From Clostridia bacterium (GTDB lineage: Bacteria > Bacillota > Clostridia > Christensenellales > Pumilibacteraceae), in contig CAAFIN010000032.1 of assembly GCA_900762945.1 (NCBI GenBank), positions 1 to 8,747 on the forward strand: DNA of 8,747 nucleotides, written 5' to 3'. Under the pieces are notes generated by a model. The model was not told where the DNA came from and did no database searches. It saw nothing but the letters and a program-made list of their open reading frames with translations. Shown one piece after another: positions 1-6,074 of the stretch (position 1 is its first letter; each line of letters starts with the position of its first letter). The position numbers were made by a program, and so were the translations under genes.

Positions 1-414
1 GAATTCACTTTTAAGATTGACCCTATAATCGTTTTCGGCGCGCTTTCTGTCCTTTGCTTCCTGCCGGTTCTGACTCATCATTATAAGCGGCGCTTGTACT
101 GCCGCGATGCACGACAGCACGAGGTTAAGCAAGATAAACGGATAAGCGGCGAAAGCCCGCGTCGCAAGCAGAACGTTCAACACCATCCATACCGCCATAA
201 CGCCTATAAAACTGAAAATAAACGCCCAACTACCGGCAAATTTCGCAACCGCGTCTGCGGCTTTTTGTCCAAAAGTAATCTTCTCTTTTTTCTCGGAATT
301 TTCCGTCACGTTTGTGCTGAGTATTTCGTCAAGAAGTTCTTTATCGGTGAGTTCCCGATCCGTATCGTGAAGCAATTCGCGTATGATTTTCTTTTTATTC
401 TTACTGTAATCCAT
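1..414 (-). CDS. DUF1003 family membrane protein (3' end cut by window edge)
   Basis: The minus strand is open from an ATG at 414 to the window edge, giving 138 codons with no stop, so the C terminus is missing. The N-terminal ~55 residues are charged and Lys/Glu-rich, probably cytoplasmic. Two hydrophobic segments follow, at about residues 61-83 and 91-113. Between and after them are the hallmarks I associate with DUF1003: GSWAFI at the first helix, YPFILLNLVLS at the second, then QAPLIMMSQNRQ and KDR.RAENDYRVNLK. That last stretch is the most conserved part of the family and makes the assignment firm. The biochemical role of DUF1003 is not established. The start is supported by AGGAGA at 425-430, 10 bases upstream, and an in-frame stop lies just beyond it. 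The gene starts 22 bases after the stop of the upstream lipoprotein gene and has no obvious promoter of its own, so co-transcription is likely. Confidence 0.9.
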   Translation of the reverse strand, partial: MDYSKNKKKIIRELLHDTDRELTDKELLDEILSTNVTENSEKKEKITFGQKAADAVAKFAGSWAFIFSFIGVMAVWMVLNVLLATRAFAAYPFILLNLVLSCIAAVQAPLIMMSQNRQEAKDRKRAENDYRVNLKSEF

Positions 415-436
415 TATTATTCGTTCTCCTTATTAC

Positions 437-3013
437 TTACGCCGTCAGGCGGACGGACTTACTCGCAATGACGAAGATATAACCGTCGCGGGAAACGATA
501 TTATAATACAAGCCTTTTGCGGTAAGCGCGGCGGCTATCGGGTTTTTCGTAGCGTCGGCACTCGTAAGTATCGGCGCGATTGCGGAAGCGTCGGACGGGG
601 CGATCTTGATTTCGAAATCGAAATAGGACGAAGTCGTGGTGCCGCCCTGCGTGGTGAACGTGCGCTTGCCGTTAGCGAGTTCGGCGTTCGCGATAAGGGC
701 CACGGACTCTGCGTAGACGTTAATGTTCGTGCCGCTATGGACCAAGCCTTTAAGCGCGGGATTGAGCGCGGACTGAGCGCTTTCGGCGTACCAGTCGTAC
801 GGAAGCGGCGTAGTCGCGGGGTACGCGGTGTCGGCGTCCTCGACGTGCGTGTCGGCGATTTCGCTGTCGGTGAGCATAAAGTACAGATGCGAAGCGGACT
901 CGTACGAGCGCGACGCGGTGACCGTGGAGAAGCGGCTTCCGCGGTAGGTTACGCCTACCCTAACGTCGCCCCAGGTACAGTCGCAGACGAACCATTCGTC
1001 GCCGATTTTGACCTTGTTCCAGGCGTGTCCGCCGTAGTTGCCGCCCGAGTAGGCTTCGCCGGTGACGCGCACCGCGGGGATACCTTCCATATTGCAAAGG
1101 AGCGAGAACGTTTTGCTCATACCGTCGCACACGGCGAGGTAGTCGGTGTCGGTAAGCACTCCTTCGATATAGAACGCGGCGTACTTGACCGCGTCAGCGA
1201 CTTCGTTTATCTCGCTCGCGCTGTCGTCGTACAGCACGCGCCACATAATCCAGTCGTAAATCGCGTGGACTTTCTCGAGGTCGGTCATACCGTCGTCAAG
1301 TATCGTATTGAGCAGTTTTTTCGCATAAGCGTAGTAAGTCGTCGCTCTGCCGCTTGTCACGGGCGCGTAGCCGAGTTCGGCGGCGCGGTACAGTTGGTCT
1401 GTGGTGCTGACTTCCGCCGTCTTTTCCGCTTCGTCGAGCGGAAAAACGTGGTCGGACGCTCTGCCCGTCGCGCTTACGTGCGGGTTTATACCGTCGAGCG
1501 CGAGCGTGGAACTTCCGGACACGACGTGTTTGTTCGACGGTTCGCTTACGGTATAAAACGTGAATTCGAGCGTGCAGATATTGCCTTTCTGCGTGGCGGA
1601 AATGTCGTACGAGCCGGTGTAACTTGCGCGGTTGAACGCGATCTGCGAAAGCCGCGAGGGCGTGTACGCGGACGAATAGCCCATATACAGCGCGTAAGTC
1701 GCGCTCGTTTCGCGCTGAGTCGGTTGTGCGCGGTACAGCATAAAATAGTCGTAAATCGCGTAGAATTCGTCGTCCGAAGTTATATAATAATTGCCGCCGT
1801 GCCACGTTTTACTTAAGTAAGTCCGCACTTCGTCGGTAAGTTTATTTGCCTTGACCGCCGAGGTATACGGGGATTCGACGCTGGCTTCGCCGTCGCCTTT
1901 AGAACGCACTCTCAGCGAATAGTTATGGTTCGCAAGGTCGAGTTCGTCGCTGCCGCAAAGTTTTTCGTTATCGGCAAGTTCGTAAGTTCTTATTTCGCCG
2001 CTGTCGGCGTTCGTGATTTCCAGTTCGAAAGTTTCGTTCTCGCTTCCCTCGCTCCAGTAAACGCGGGTTTTCGGGTAGAACGTATCGAAGTCTACGGTCA
2101 GCCCGGTGGGCGCGACCGCTCCCGTGACTGTAACGTAATTCTCCGCTTCGACGATTTTGCCGTTGACCGCGGCGGTAATCGGGTGCTTGCCGACGGACTT
2201 TGGAACGTAACCGAAACTATTGCCCTCGCCCGCCTCTTCGCCGTCGACGTACCACACAACTATCGCGTCGGCGCCGTGGGTAACGCCGGTAACCGCGTAG
2301 TTCACGGCGGAAACCGCGCCGTAGGCTTGCTCGGTCGCGCCGGAAACGAGTTTGACTTCGGCTAAGGGCGCGGTATCGCTTACCCACCCTACGGTCAACT
2401 CGTCGGTAAACTCGGTGCCGTCCTTTGCAGCGACGGAAGCGGAAACCTTGGTAAGTCCGGCGGCGCTTTGCGGCGGGAGCGTGTACGCCGAGCCGTTATA
2501 TTCCTTTTCTTTGCCTCCTATCTTCCATTTCACGTCGTAATAGTTCGCCGCGCTTTTGCCGTCGTTGACTACGGCGTAGACGGTGATTTCGCGGTTTTCG
2601 CTTATCGTGCGGGTGCGCGAGCGGGTCATGAGCTTAAACGATTCGATTTCTGAAGCGACGTTTATCGTACATTCGGCGGTTCTGCCCTTCAGGTCGGTTA
2701 CGGTAAGAGTTACCGAGCCTTCCGCTTTCGCCGTCACCGTTTTGTCGTCCGCAACCGACAGCACTTTATCGTCCGAGGACGTGAGTTTGAACACGAAGTT
2801 CCGCACGTTGCCGCTCTCGAACGAGAAATCGTCCGCCGTATAAGTCTTGCTTTCGCCGACGTACAGCGTTTTTTCGACTTCTTTGAAACCGAAACGCGGG
2901 TTGCCGTCGATCGAACACGATATACCGAAACAGCCCGTCGAGCCTAAAATCAGTATCGCCGCGACCAGCAGCGCCGTCAGCGTTATATTCAGTTTTTTAC
3001 GTAAGTTTTTCAT
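437..3013 (-). CDS. Large Ig-repeat lipoprotein with transglutaminase-like (Cys-His-Asp) domain
   Basis: This 858-residue protein starts with a basic N terminus, a hydrophobic helix at about residues 9-24 and a lipobox-like STGC ending at Cys28. It is therefore probably lipid-anchored on the outer face of the membrane. Residues ~44-120 resemble a bacterial Ig-like (BIG2-type) domain. About 121-300 looks like two more beta-sandwich modules, and ~300-385 is fibronectin-III-like. Residues ~390-520 are beta-rich and I do not recognise them. Residues ~560-690 form a transglutaminase-like domain. Its presumed triad is Cys629 (in AVCDGMSKTFSLLC), His663 (in GGHAWNKVKIGDEWF) and Asp678 (in CDCTWGD); the codons at 1127-1129, 1025-1027 and 980-982 confirm these residues. 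The ~120-residue C-terminal tail is unassigned. The family includes peptidases and cross-linking enzymes; a cell-wall or extracellular role is inference, and the substrate is unknown. No ribosome binding site precedes the ATG, and an in-frame TAA three codons upstream rules out a longer start. The gene heads an operon with the DUF1003 gene. Confidence 0.87.
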   Translation of the reverse strand: MKNLRKKLNITLTALLVAAILILGSTGCFGISCSIDGNPRFGFKEVEKTLYVGESKTYTADDFSFESGNVRNFVFKLTSSDDKVLSVADDKTVTAKAEGSVTLTVTDLKGRTAECTINVASEIESFKLMTRSRTRTISENREITVYAVVNDGKSAANYYDVKWKIGGKEKEYNGSAYTLPPQSAAGLTKVSASVAAKDGTEFTDELTVGWVSDTAPLAEVKLVSGATEQAYGAVSAVNYAVTGVTHGADAIVVWYVDGEEAGEGNSFGYVPKSVGKHPITAAVNGKIVEAENYVTVTGAVAPTGLTVDFDTFYPKTRVYWSEGSENETFELEITNADSGEIRTYELADNEKLCGSDELDLANHNYSLRVRSKGDGEASVESPYTSAVKANKLTDEVRTYLSKTWHGGNYYITSDDEFYAIYDYFMLYRAQPTQRETSATYALYMGYSSAYTPSRLSQIAFNRASYTGSYDISATQKGNICTLEFTFYTVSEPSNKHVVSGSSTLALDGINPHVSATGRASDHVFPLDEAEKTAEVSTTDQLYRAAELGYAPVTSGRATTYYAYAKKLLNTILDDGMTDLEKVHAIYDWIMWRVLYDDSASEINEVADAVKYAAFYIEGVLTDTDYLAVCDGMSKTFSLLCNMEGIPAVRVTGEAYSGGNYGGHAWNKVKIGDEWFVCDCTWGDVRVGVTYRGSRFSTVTASRSYESASHLYFMLTDSEIADTHVEDADTAYPATTPLPYDWYAESAQSALNPALKGLVHSGTNINVYAESVALIANAELANGKRTFTTQGGTTTSSYFDFEIKIAPSDASAIAPILTSADATKNPIAAALTAKGLYYNIVSRDGYIFVIASKSVRLTA

Positions 3014-3050
3014 ATTTAATTATATTATACCGCCCGCGTAAGTTTTTTAC
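2991..3050. repeat. Short direct repeats across lipoprotein promoter and start
   Basis: The 11-mer cgtaagttttt occurs at 3000-3010 and again at 3037-3047. The 10-mer agttttttac occurs at 2991-3000 and 3041-3050. One copy of each lies in the first codons and the other covers the promoter spacer and -35 edge, so the two blocks are partly permuted copies. It could be chance in an A/T-run-rich stretch, a small local duplication, or paired binding sites. Confidence 0.3.
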
Positions 3051-3052
3051 AA
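3024..3052 (-). promoter_or_regulatory. Sigma-A-type promoter of the lipoprotein gene
   Basis: On the minus strand, TTGTAA (3047-3052) and a perfect TATAAT (3024-3029) are separated by exactly 17 bases. Transcription would start near 3016-3017, only 3-4 bases before the ATG at 3013, giving an essentially leaderless mRNA. A second overlapping TATAAT at 3019-3024 has no suitable -35 partner. The score is high for pattern, but no transcript data are available. Confidence 0.6.
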
Positions 3053-3080
3053 CTTTTTTCGCGGCGCATAGGCGGTTTTT

Positions 3081-3107
3081 AATTATAATTTAACTTTTTA
3101 TAAAAAG
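3081..3107. promoter_or_regulatory. Palindromes in divergent intergenic region (possible operator)
   Basis: Two perfect palindromes sit near the middle of the lipoprotein/flippase divergent region: AATTATAATT at 3081-3090 and CTTTTTATAAAAAG at 3094-3107. They lie just upstream of the lipoprotein promoter and of the weak flippase promoter candidate, where a shared regulator could bind. AT-rich DNA makes such palindromes fairly common, so the assignment is tentative. Confidence 0.25.
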
Positions 3108-3119
3108 CGTTCAAATTTT

Positions 3120-3147
3120 TTCACACGGCTTTCCCCGCGTTTACGAT
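3120..3147 (+). promoter_or_regulatory. Possible promoter of the SpoVB-like flippase gene
   Basis: TTCACA (3120-3125, 5 of 6 to consensus) and TACGAT (3142-3147, 4 of 6) are spaced by 16 bases. This would give a leader of about 60 bases before the ATG at 3216. It is the best pair I find on the plus strand of the gap, but the -10 is weak. Confidence 0.3.
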
Positions 3148-3215
3148 AAGTTCTAGCACTTATACGCCGTTCATAAAATATTGAGTAAAGAAATTATGCT
3201 TTTCTGGAGATACTT

Positions 3216-4754
3216 ATGCGGAAAACAATATTTTCGGCGGTGTTCACGCTGTCGGCGTTTACCGTGATCGATCGGGCGCTCGGGTTCGTGTTCAAGATTT
3301 ATTTGTCGCGGGAACTGGGCGCGGAAGCGTTGGGCGTTTATCAGATCGCGCTGTCGTTCTTTTTCGTGCTTTTAACCGCCACGACGAGCGGAATTCCGCT
3401 GATCGTCAGTAAACTAACCGCAAAATACCGACTGTCCGGCGAACTTAAGCGAGAACGTGCGCTAGCGAACGCCGCGCTCTTGTCGGGGACGGTCGTGGCG
3501 CTCGTCATAATCGGACTGAGCCTTATTCTCTACATTCCGCTGCGGTCGACGTTTACCTCGCCCGAAAGCGCGACGGTACTGTTGTTCTTTCTTCCCGCGC
3601 TGGCGTTCTCGGCGGTGTATTCGGCTTTCCGCGGCAATCTTTGGGGTCGGCAACGGTACTTCGCCGTGTCTACGGTGGAGATCGTGGAGCAGATCGCGCG
3701 GATCGCGGTGTGCATAATACTCTTCACGCTCGGATTTAACAAACTCTACTCCGCCGCCGCTTCGCTGTCGATAGGCTGTCTTATCAGTATGCTCGTGGTA
3801 ACGGTGCTTTTCTTCGCTGCGAAAGGACGGTTGCGCTCGCCGAAGGGCGAAATTTTGCCGCTCTTAAAGTCCGCCGCGCCGATTACCGTGTCGCGGGCGG
3901 CAAGCAGTTTCATAAACTCGCTGATAGCGATTATCATACCAAGACTGTTGATTGCGAGCGGATACTCGGACGCGGAAGCGCTGGGACTGTTCGGTTCGTC
4001 CGTGGGCATGGCTTTGCCTCTTCTCTACATACCGATAACCGTCGTCGGGTCGCTCGCGTTCGTGATGATACCCACCGTCGCGGAGGGCGTTTCGCGCGGA
4101 GATTTTCGGCGCGTGAACGCTCATATAGAAAGCGCGACGGGGTTTGCGATAATTGTTGCCGCGCTGTTCGTTCCCATGTTCGCGGCGCTCGGCGAGCCTA
4201 TAGGCAGATTCGTGTACGGCAACTCAACCGCCGGAAAGTTTCTCGCCGCTTCGGCGTGGCTGCTTATCCCGCTGTCCGTCGAAAACATCACTTCGTCCGT
4301 CATGAATTCGCTCGACCTCGAAATGCGCAGTTTTGTCAATTACCTTATAGGCTCGGCGGTATCGTTCGCGATTATGCTCGCGTTCTACGGCAATTTCCGC
4401 ATAAACGTGCTGGGGTTTGCGCTCGGCGCGGGTTGGAGCGCGACTTGTTTATTGCACCTGTTTTCGATCCGCAAAAAGATCGGGCTAAAGTTCTCGTTCG
4501 CGGGTAAGGGCGCTGTCGCGACGATACTGATTATCCCGACCGCGTTTGCGACGAAGTGCGCGTTCTCGCTTATGAACGGGCTGTCGCTGTTTCTGTCGAT
4601 TTCGATCGCGGCTCTTCTCAGTCTTGTTTTCTTCTCGCTCGCGGCGCTTGCGTTAGGGCTGGTCGATATCGACTTTTTCTCCACCAAGGTCAAGACGAGC
4701 GCGAAATGCGATGCAAAGAAAAAGTTTCGCCTTTTCGGTGCGAAAAGCGAATAA
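3216..4754 (+). CDS. SpoVB/MurJ-like lipid-linked glycan flippase (MOP superfamily)
   Basis: This 512-residue protein is almost entirely hydrophobic helices, consistent with the 12-14 membrane segments of the polysaccharide-exporter branch of the MOP superfamily. SpoVB of Bacillus has about the same length. The N terminus (RALGFVFKIYLSRELGAEALGVYQ) and the TTSGIPLIVSKL loop that follows are typical of SpoVB-type proteins. So is GRQRYFAVSTVEIVEQIARI at residues ~144-163. Such proteins move undecaprenyl-linked precursors (lipid II or other glycans) outward; the exact substrate here is unknown. A specific spoVB role in spore cortex formation cannot be claimed, because non-sporulating Clostridia keep paralogues. 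The Lys-rich C-terminal ~25 residues are probably cytoplasmic. The start is supported by TGGAGA at 3205-3210, five bases before the ATG. The gene is transcribed divergently from the lipoprotein, and folT follows 196 bases downstream with its own promoter. Confidence 0.85.
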   Translation: MRKTIFSAVFTLSAFTVIDRALGFVFKIYLSRELGAEALGVYQIALSFFFVLLTATTSGIPLIVSKLTAKYRLSGELKRERALANAALLSGTVVALVIIGLSLILYIPLRSTFTSPESATVLLFFLPALAFSAVYSAFRGNLWGRQRYFAVSTVEIVEQIARIAVCIILFTLGFNKLYSAAASLSIGCLISMLVVTVLFFAAKGRLRSPKGEILPLLKSAAPITVSRAASSFINSLIAIIIPRLLIASGYSDAEALGLFGSSVGMALPLLYIPITVVGSLAFVMIPTVAEGVSRGDFRRVNAHIESATGFAIIVAALFVPMFAALGEPIGRFVYGNSTAGKFLAASAWLLIPLSVENITSSVMNSLDLEMRSFVNYLIGSAVSFAIMLAFYGNFRINVLGFALGAGWSATCLLHLFSIRKKIGLKFSFAGKGAVATILIIPTAFATKCAFSLMNGLSLFLSISIAALLSLVFFSLAALALGLVDIDFFSTKVKTSAKCDAKKKFRLFGAKSE

Positions 4755-4791
4755 GATATTAAAAATCGCGTGAGTTTTTCCTGTCAATCGC

Positions 4792-4820
4792 TTGCTTTTA
4801 GCGGCTTTTAGGTATATAAT
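4792..4820 (+). promoter_or_regulatory. Sigma-A-type promoter of folT
   Basis: A perfect TATAAT at 4815-4820 lies 17 bases after TTGCTT (4792-4797), a half-matching -35. The expected start is near 4827, at the first base of a stable hairpin, leaving a leader of about 124 bases. The promoter makes folT independently expressed, although read-through from the flippase gene cannot be excluded. Confidence 0.6.
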
Positions 4821-4826
4821 GATCGG

Positions 4827-4950
4827 GTGTACCGTTTCGCGGTGCGCAAAAAAATAAATAACAGGGTTTGAGATTAGCGACGAGGACGCCTTGACGAACA
4901 ACCTCCGAGCGATACGAGAAAACCCCACCAAAAGGAGAAGCCCGACATTG
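4827..4950 (+). ncRNA. Structured 5' leader of folT (candidate riboswitch-like element)
   Basis: The leader opens with an 8-bp hairpin (4827-4834 with 4840-4847, loop TTTCG, two G-U pairs), then an A-rich linker at 4848-4861. Next, GGGTTT (4864-4869) can pair with AAACCC (4920-4925) and enclose about 50 bases. Inside, GAGG (4882-4885) can pair with CCTC (4902-4905). The overlapping CTCC (4903-4906) is also complementary to the ribosome binding site GGAG (4934-4937). The two pairings exclude each other, the layout expected of a switch that controls translation. It does not fit the tetrahydrofolate (THF-I) riboswitch consensus as I know it, nor the preQ1, TPP or T-box patterns. The inner helices are short and chance pairing is possible. 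Folding was done by eye only. Confidence 0.4.
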
Positions 4951-5589
4951 ATGAAAAATCAACAGGAAATTGCAACTCCGGCTTTATGCAATATTGCCGA
5001 CAGCGAGATTGAACGCGAGAAAAGTTGCAAGAACGCACAAAAGAAAACTCTGTCGCCCACGCGCAGACTGACCTACATGGCGGCGATGACCGCGATCTCG
5101 CTACTATTGAAACTGGTATCGAACGCGCTGAGCGTGCTGATGCCGCCCACCATGAAAATCAGTCTGTCGTACCTAGGCTGGTACGCTTCGGCGGCTGTCG
5201 TAGGACCGCTCGGAGGCGGCGTGGTAGCCGCGCTTACCGACGTACTCGGTCAGTTCGTTTTCGGCTCTACCCCAAACCCCTTGCTTACCGCGGGAAACTT
5301 CCTCGCGACCGTGGTTTTCGGGGTGATACTGAGAAAACTCCCGATAAAAAACCTAGCGCTGCGCACGACTATCGCCGTCACCGCTTCGCTGCTCGTCGGC
5401 ACGCTCGGACTTAACTCGCTCGGGCTGTACCTCATGTTCTACAAGGGCATGAATTACCTCGTCTATATCGCCGCGTACCGCCTCGTACAACTCCCCATGG
5501 CGTACCTTAACGAAGTGATCTTCCTCGCCCTCGCTATGCCCACGAAAGGCTTCGGACTGCTTACTCCCGATCTTCGCGGACTGAAATAA
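4951..5589 (+). CDS. folT: ECF transporter S component, folate (FolT) family
   Basis: This is a 212-residue membrane protein. Residues 1-38 are hydrophilic, then about five to six hydrophobic segments run to ~198. The first helix carries an AxxxA pattern (A44 to A48), the type of motif S components use to contact EcfT. The core PPTMKISLSYLGWYA, then VVGPLGGGVVAALTDVLGQ, then NPLLTAGNFLATVVFGVIL and the LGLNSLGL segment match the folate-type S component pattern. The protein would bind folate outside the cell and deliver it through a shared EcfA-EcfA'-EcfT module; no energising subunit is in this window. QueT or another vitamin S component is the main alternative. The start is uncertain: AGGAGA at 4933-4938 supports ATG 4951 (12 bases away) or TTG 4948 (9 bases away). 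A TTG at 4891 would extend the protein into the leader and has no ribosome binding site. The 38-residue N-terminal tail is longer than usual for the family. Confidence 0.77.
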   Translation: MKNQQEIATPALCNIADSEIEREKSCKNAQKKTLSPTRRLTYMAAMTAISLLLKLVSNALSVLMPPTMKISLSYLGWYASAAVVGPLGGGVVAALTDVLGQFVFGSTPNPLLTAGNFLATVVFGVILRKLPIKNLALRTTIAVTASLLVGTLGLNSLGLYLMFYKGMNYLVYIAAYRLVQLPMAYLNEVIFLALAMPTKGFGLLTPDLRGLK

Positions 5590-5615
5590 GCACGAAACGA
5601 CTACGATAAACGACG

Positions 5616-5651
5616 AAACCGCCGCTTCCCGAAACGGAAACGGCGGTTTTT
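5616..5651 (+). terminator. Intrinsic terminator after folT
   Basis: A 9-bp stem pairs AAACCGCCG (5616-5624) with CGGCGGTTT (5641-5649). It continues past one C/A mismatch with TTCC (5626-5629) and GGAA (5636-5639), and five T residues (5647-5651) follow. It begins 26 bases after the folT stop. The convergent minus-strand gene ends at 5669. In that direction the stem is followed by only three T residues, so the site is a weaker terminator for the valS unit. Confidence 0.87.
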
Positions 5652-5668
5652 GTTATATCTTTTTGCGA

Positions 5669-6025
5669 TTAAGCGTTATCGGCGAACTTTGCTGACGCGC
5701 TTTTCACGGTTTCGCCGAACGTTATTTCGGCGGCGTAAAGTCTGCACGATCGGAGTTGTTCCAGCTTCAGCACGTTGCGTTCCAAAAAGAACAGATCGGC
5801 GGCTTCCCACATGAACACCCACGCCACGATGTCGACGATTTCCAGAATGACGTAGCCGGCGTTTCTCAGTTCCAGCGCGAGGTAAAGCGCAAGTATCACT
5901 ATCGCCGTGACGGTCATTATAATCGCGGCGATAGTGTTTCTGCGAAGTTTGCGGTCAATATCGATTACGCGCGTGCGGTACGTGTTTCTTATCACGGTCG
6001 TCGTATTCGGTTTCCGAGCAGGCAA
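5669..6025 (-). CDS. Small two-helix membrane protein, unknown function, apparently frame-shifted at 5' end
   Basis: The open frame encodes up to 118 residues from a TTG at 6025. A basic stretch (RVIDIDRKLRRNT) leads into a hydrophobic helix at ~31-53. A second follows at ~57-82, containing GYVILEIVDIVAWVFMWEAADLFFLER. An amphipathic C-terminal tail then ends in AEITF and ~15 polar residues. The EI.DI.AWVF.WEA.DLFFLER pattern resembles the membrane part of small uncharacterised bacterial proteins that normally have a longer N-terminal region; I cannot name the family. The TTG has no ribosome binding site, and an in-frame TAA lies three codons upstream. The first ~15 residues are Thr-rich and look like out-of-frame reading. 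A better start (ATG 6065, with AGGG) lies just after valS but in another frame, so the intact gene probably spanned 5669-6065. It may be a pseudogene, a sequencing error or a recoded gene. It would be co-transcribed with valS. Confidence 0.55.
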   Translation of the reverse strand: MPARKPNTTTVIRNTYRTRVIDIDRKLRRNTIAAIIMTVTAIVILALYLALELRNAGYVILEIVDIVAWVFMWEAADLFFLERNVLKLEQLRSCRLYAAEITFGETVKSASAKFADNA

Positions 6026-6065
6026 GCCGCTTTAATTCGCGGAGTTTTTTGAGGTTACGGAACAT
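5955..6065 (-). pseudogene. Out-of-frame 5' part of the gene after valS
   Basis: An ATG at 6065 is preceded by AGGG (6073-6076), 7 bases away and overlapping the valS stop. This is a textbook start for a translationally coupled gene. It opens 36 codons (MFRNLKKLRELKRLACSETE, then YDDRDKKH and so on) before TGA at 5955-5957. The first ~27 codons look coding: a basic, Leu-rich amphipathic start with codon use like the neighbours. The frame then degrades while the +1 frame becomes good coding sequence for the membrane protein. The likely junction is between about 5955 and 6005. An alternative is a real 36-residue peptide gene overlapping the next one. Confidence 0.45.
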
Positions 6066-6074
6066 AATTCTACC

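Noticed and set aside
94..471. Plus-strand 125-codon ORF at the left edge
   Set aside because: It is antisense to the clearly recognisable DUF1003 gene and the 3' end of the lipoprotein gene.
737..1816. Long plus-strand ORF (359 codons) opposite the lipoprotein gene
   Set aside because: It is antisense to the transglutaminase-domain gene. The translation is Arg/Val-rich with no recognisable motif, as expected of a GC-rich shadow frame.
4761..4779. AAAAA...TTTTT stretch after the flippase gene as a terminator
   Set aside because: The stem is only A-T pairs plus one wobble with a 7-base loop, too weak to call.
4825..4847. GGGTG-TACCG resembling the conserved T-box antiterminator sequence
   Set aside because: It lacks one G, overlaps the expected transcription start, and has no specifier stem before it or terminator with a T run after it. 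It also precedes a transporter gene rather than a synthetase or amino-acid gene.
4827..4854. Hairpin near folT as an intrinsic terminator of the flippase gene
   Set aside because: The stem is followed by A residues, not T residues, on the plus strand, and it lies downstream of a new promoter. In the minus direction the T run precedes the stem.
4891..4950. TTG start extending folT by 20 residues
   Set aside because: There is no ribosome binding site before 4891, and the extension would translate through the leader helices and the well-placed AGGAGA.
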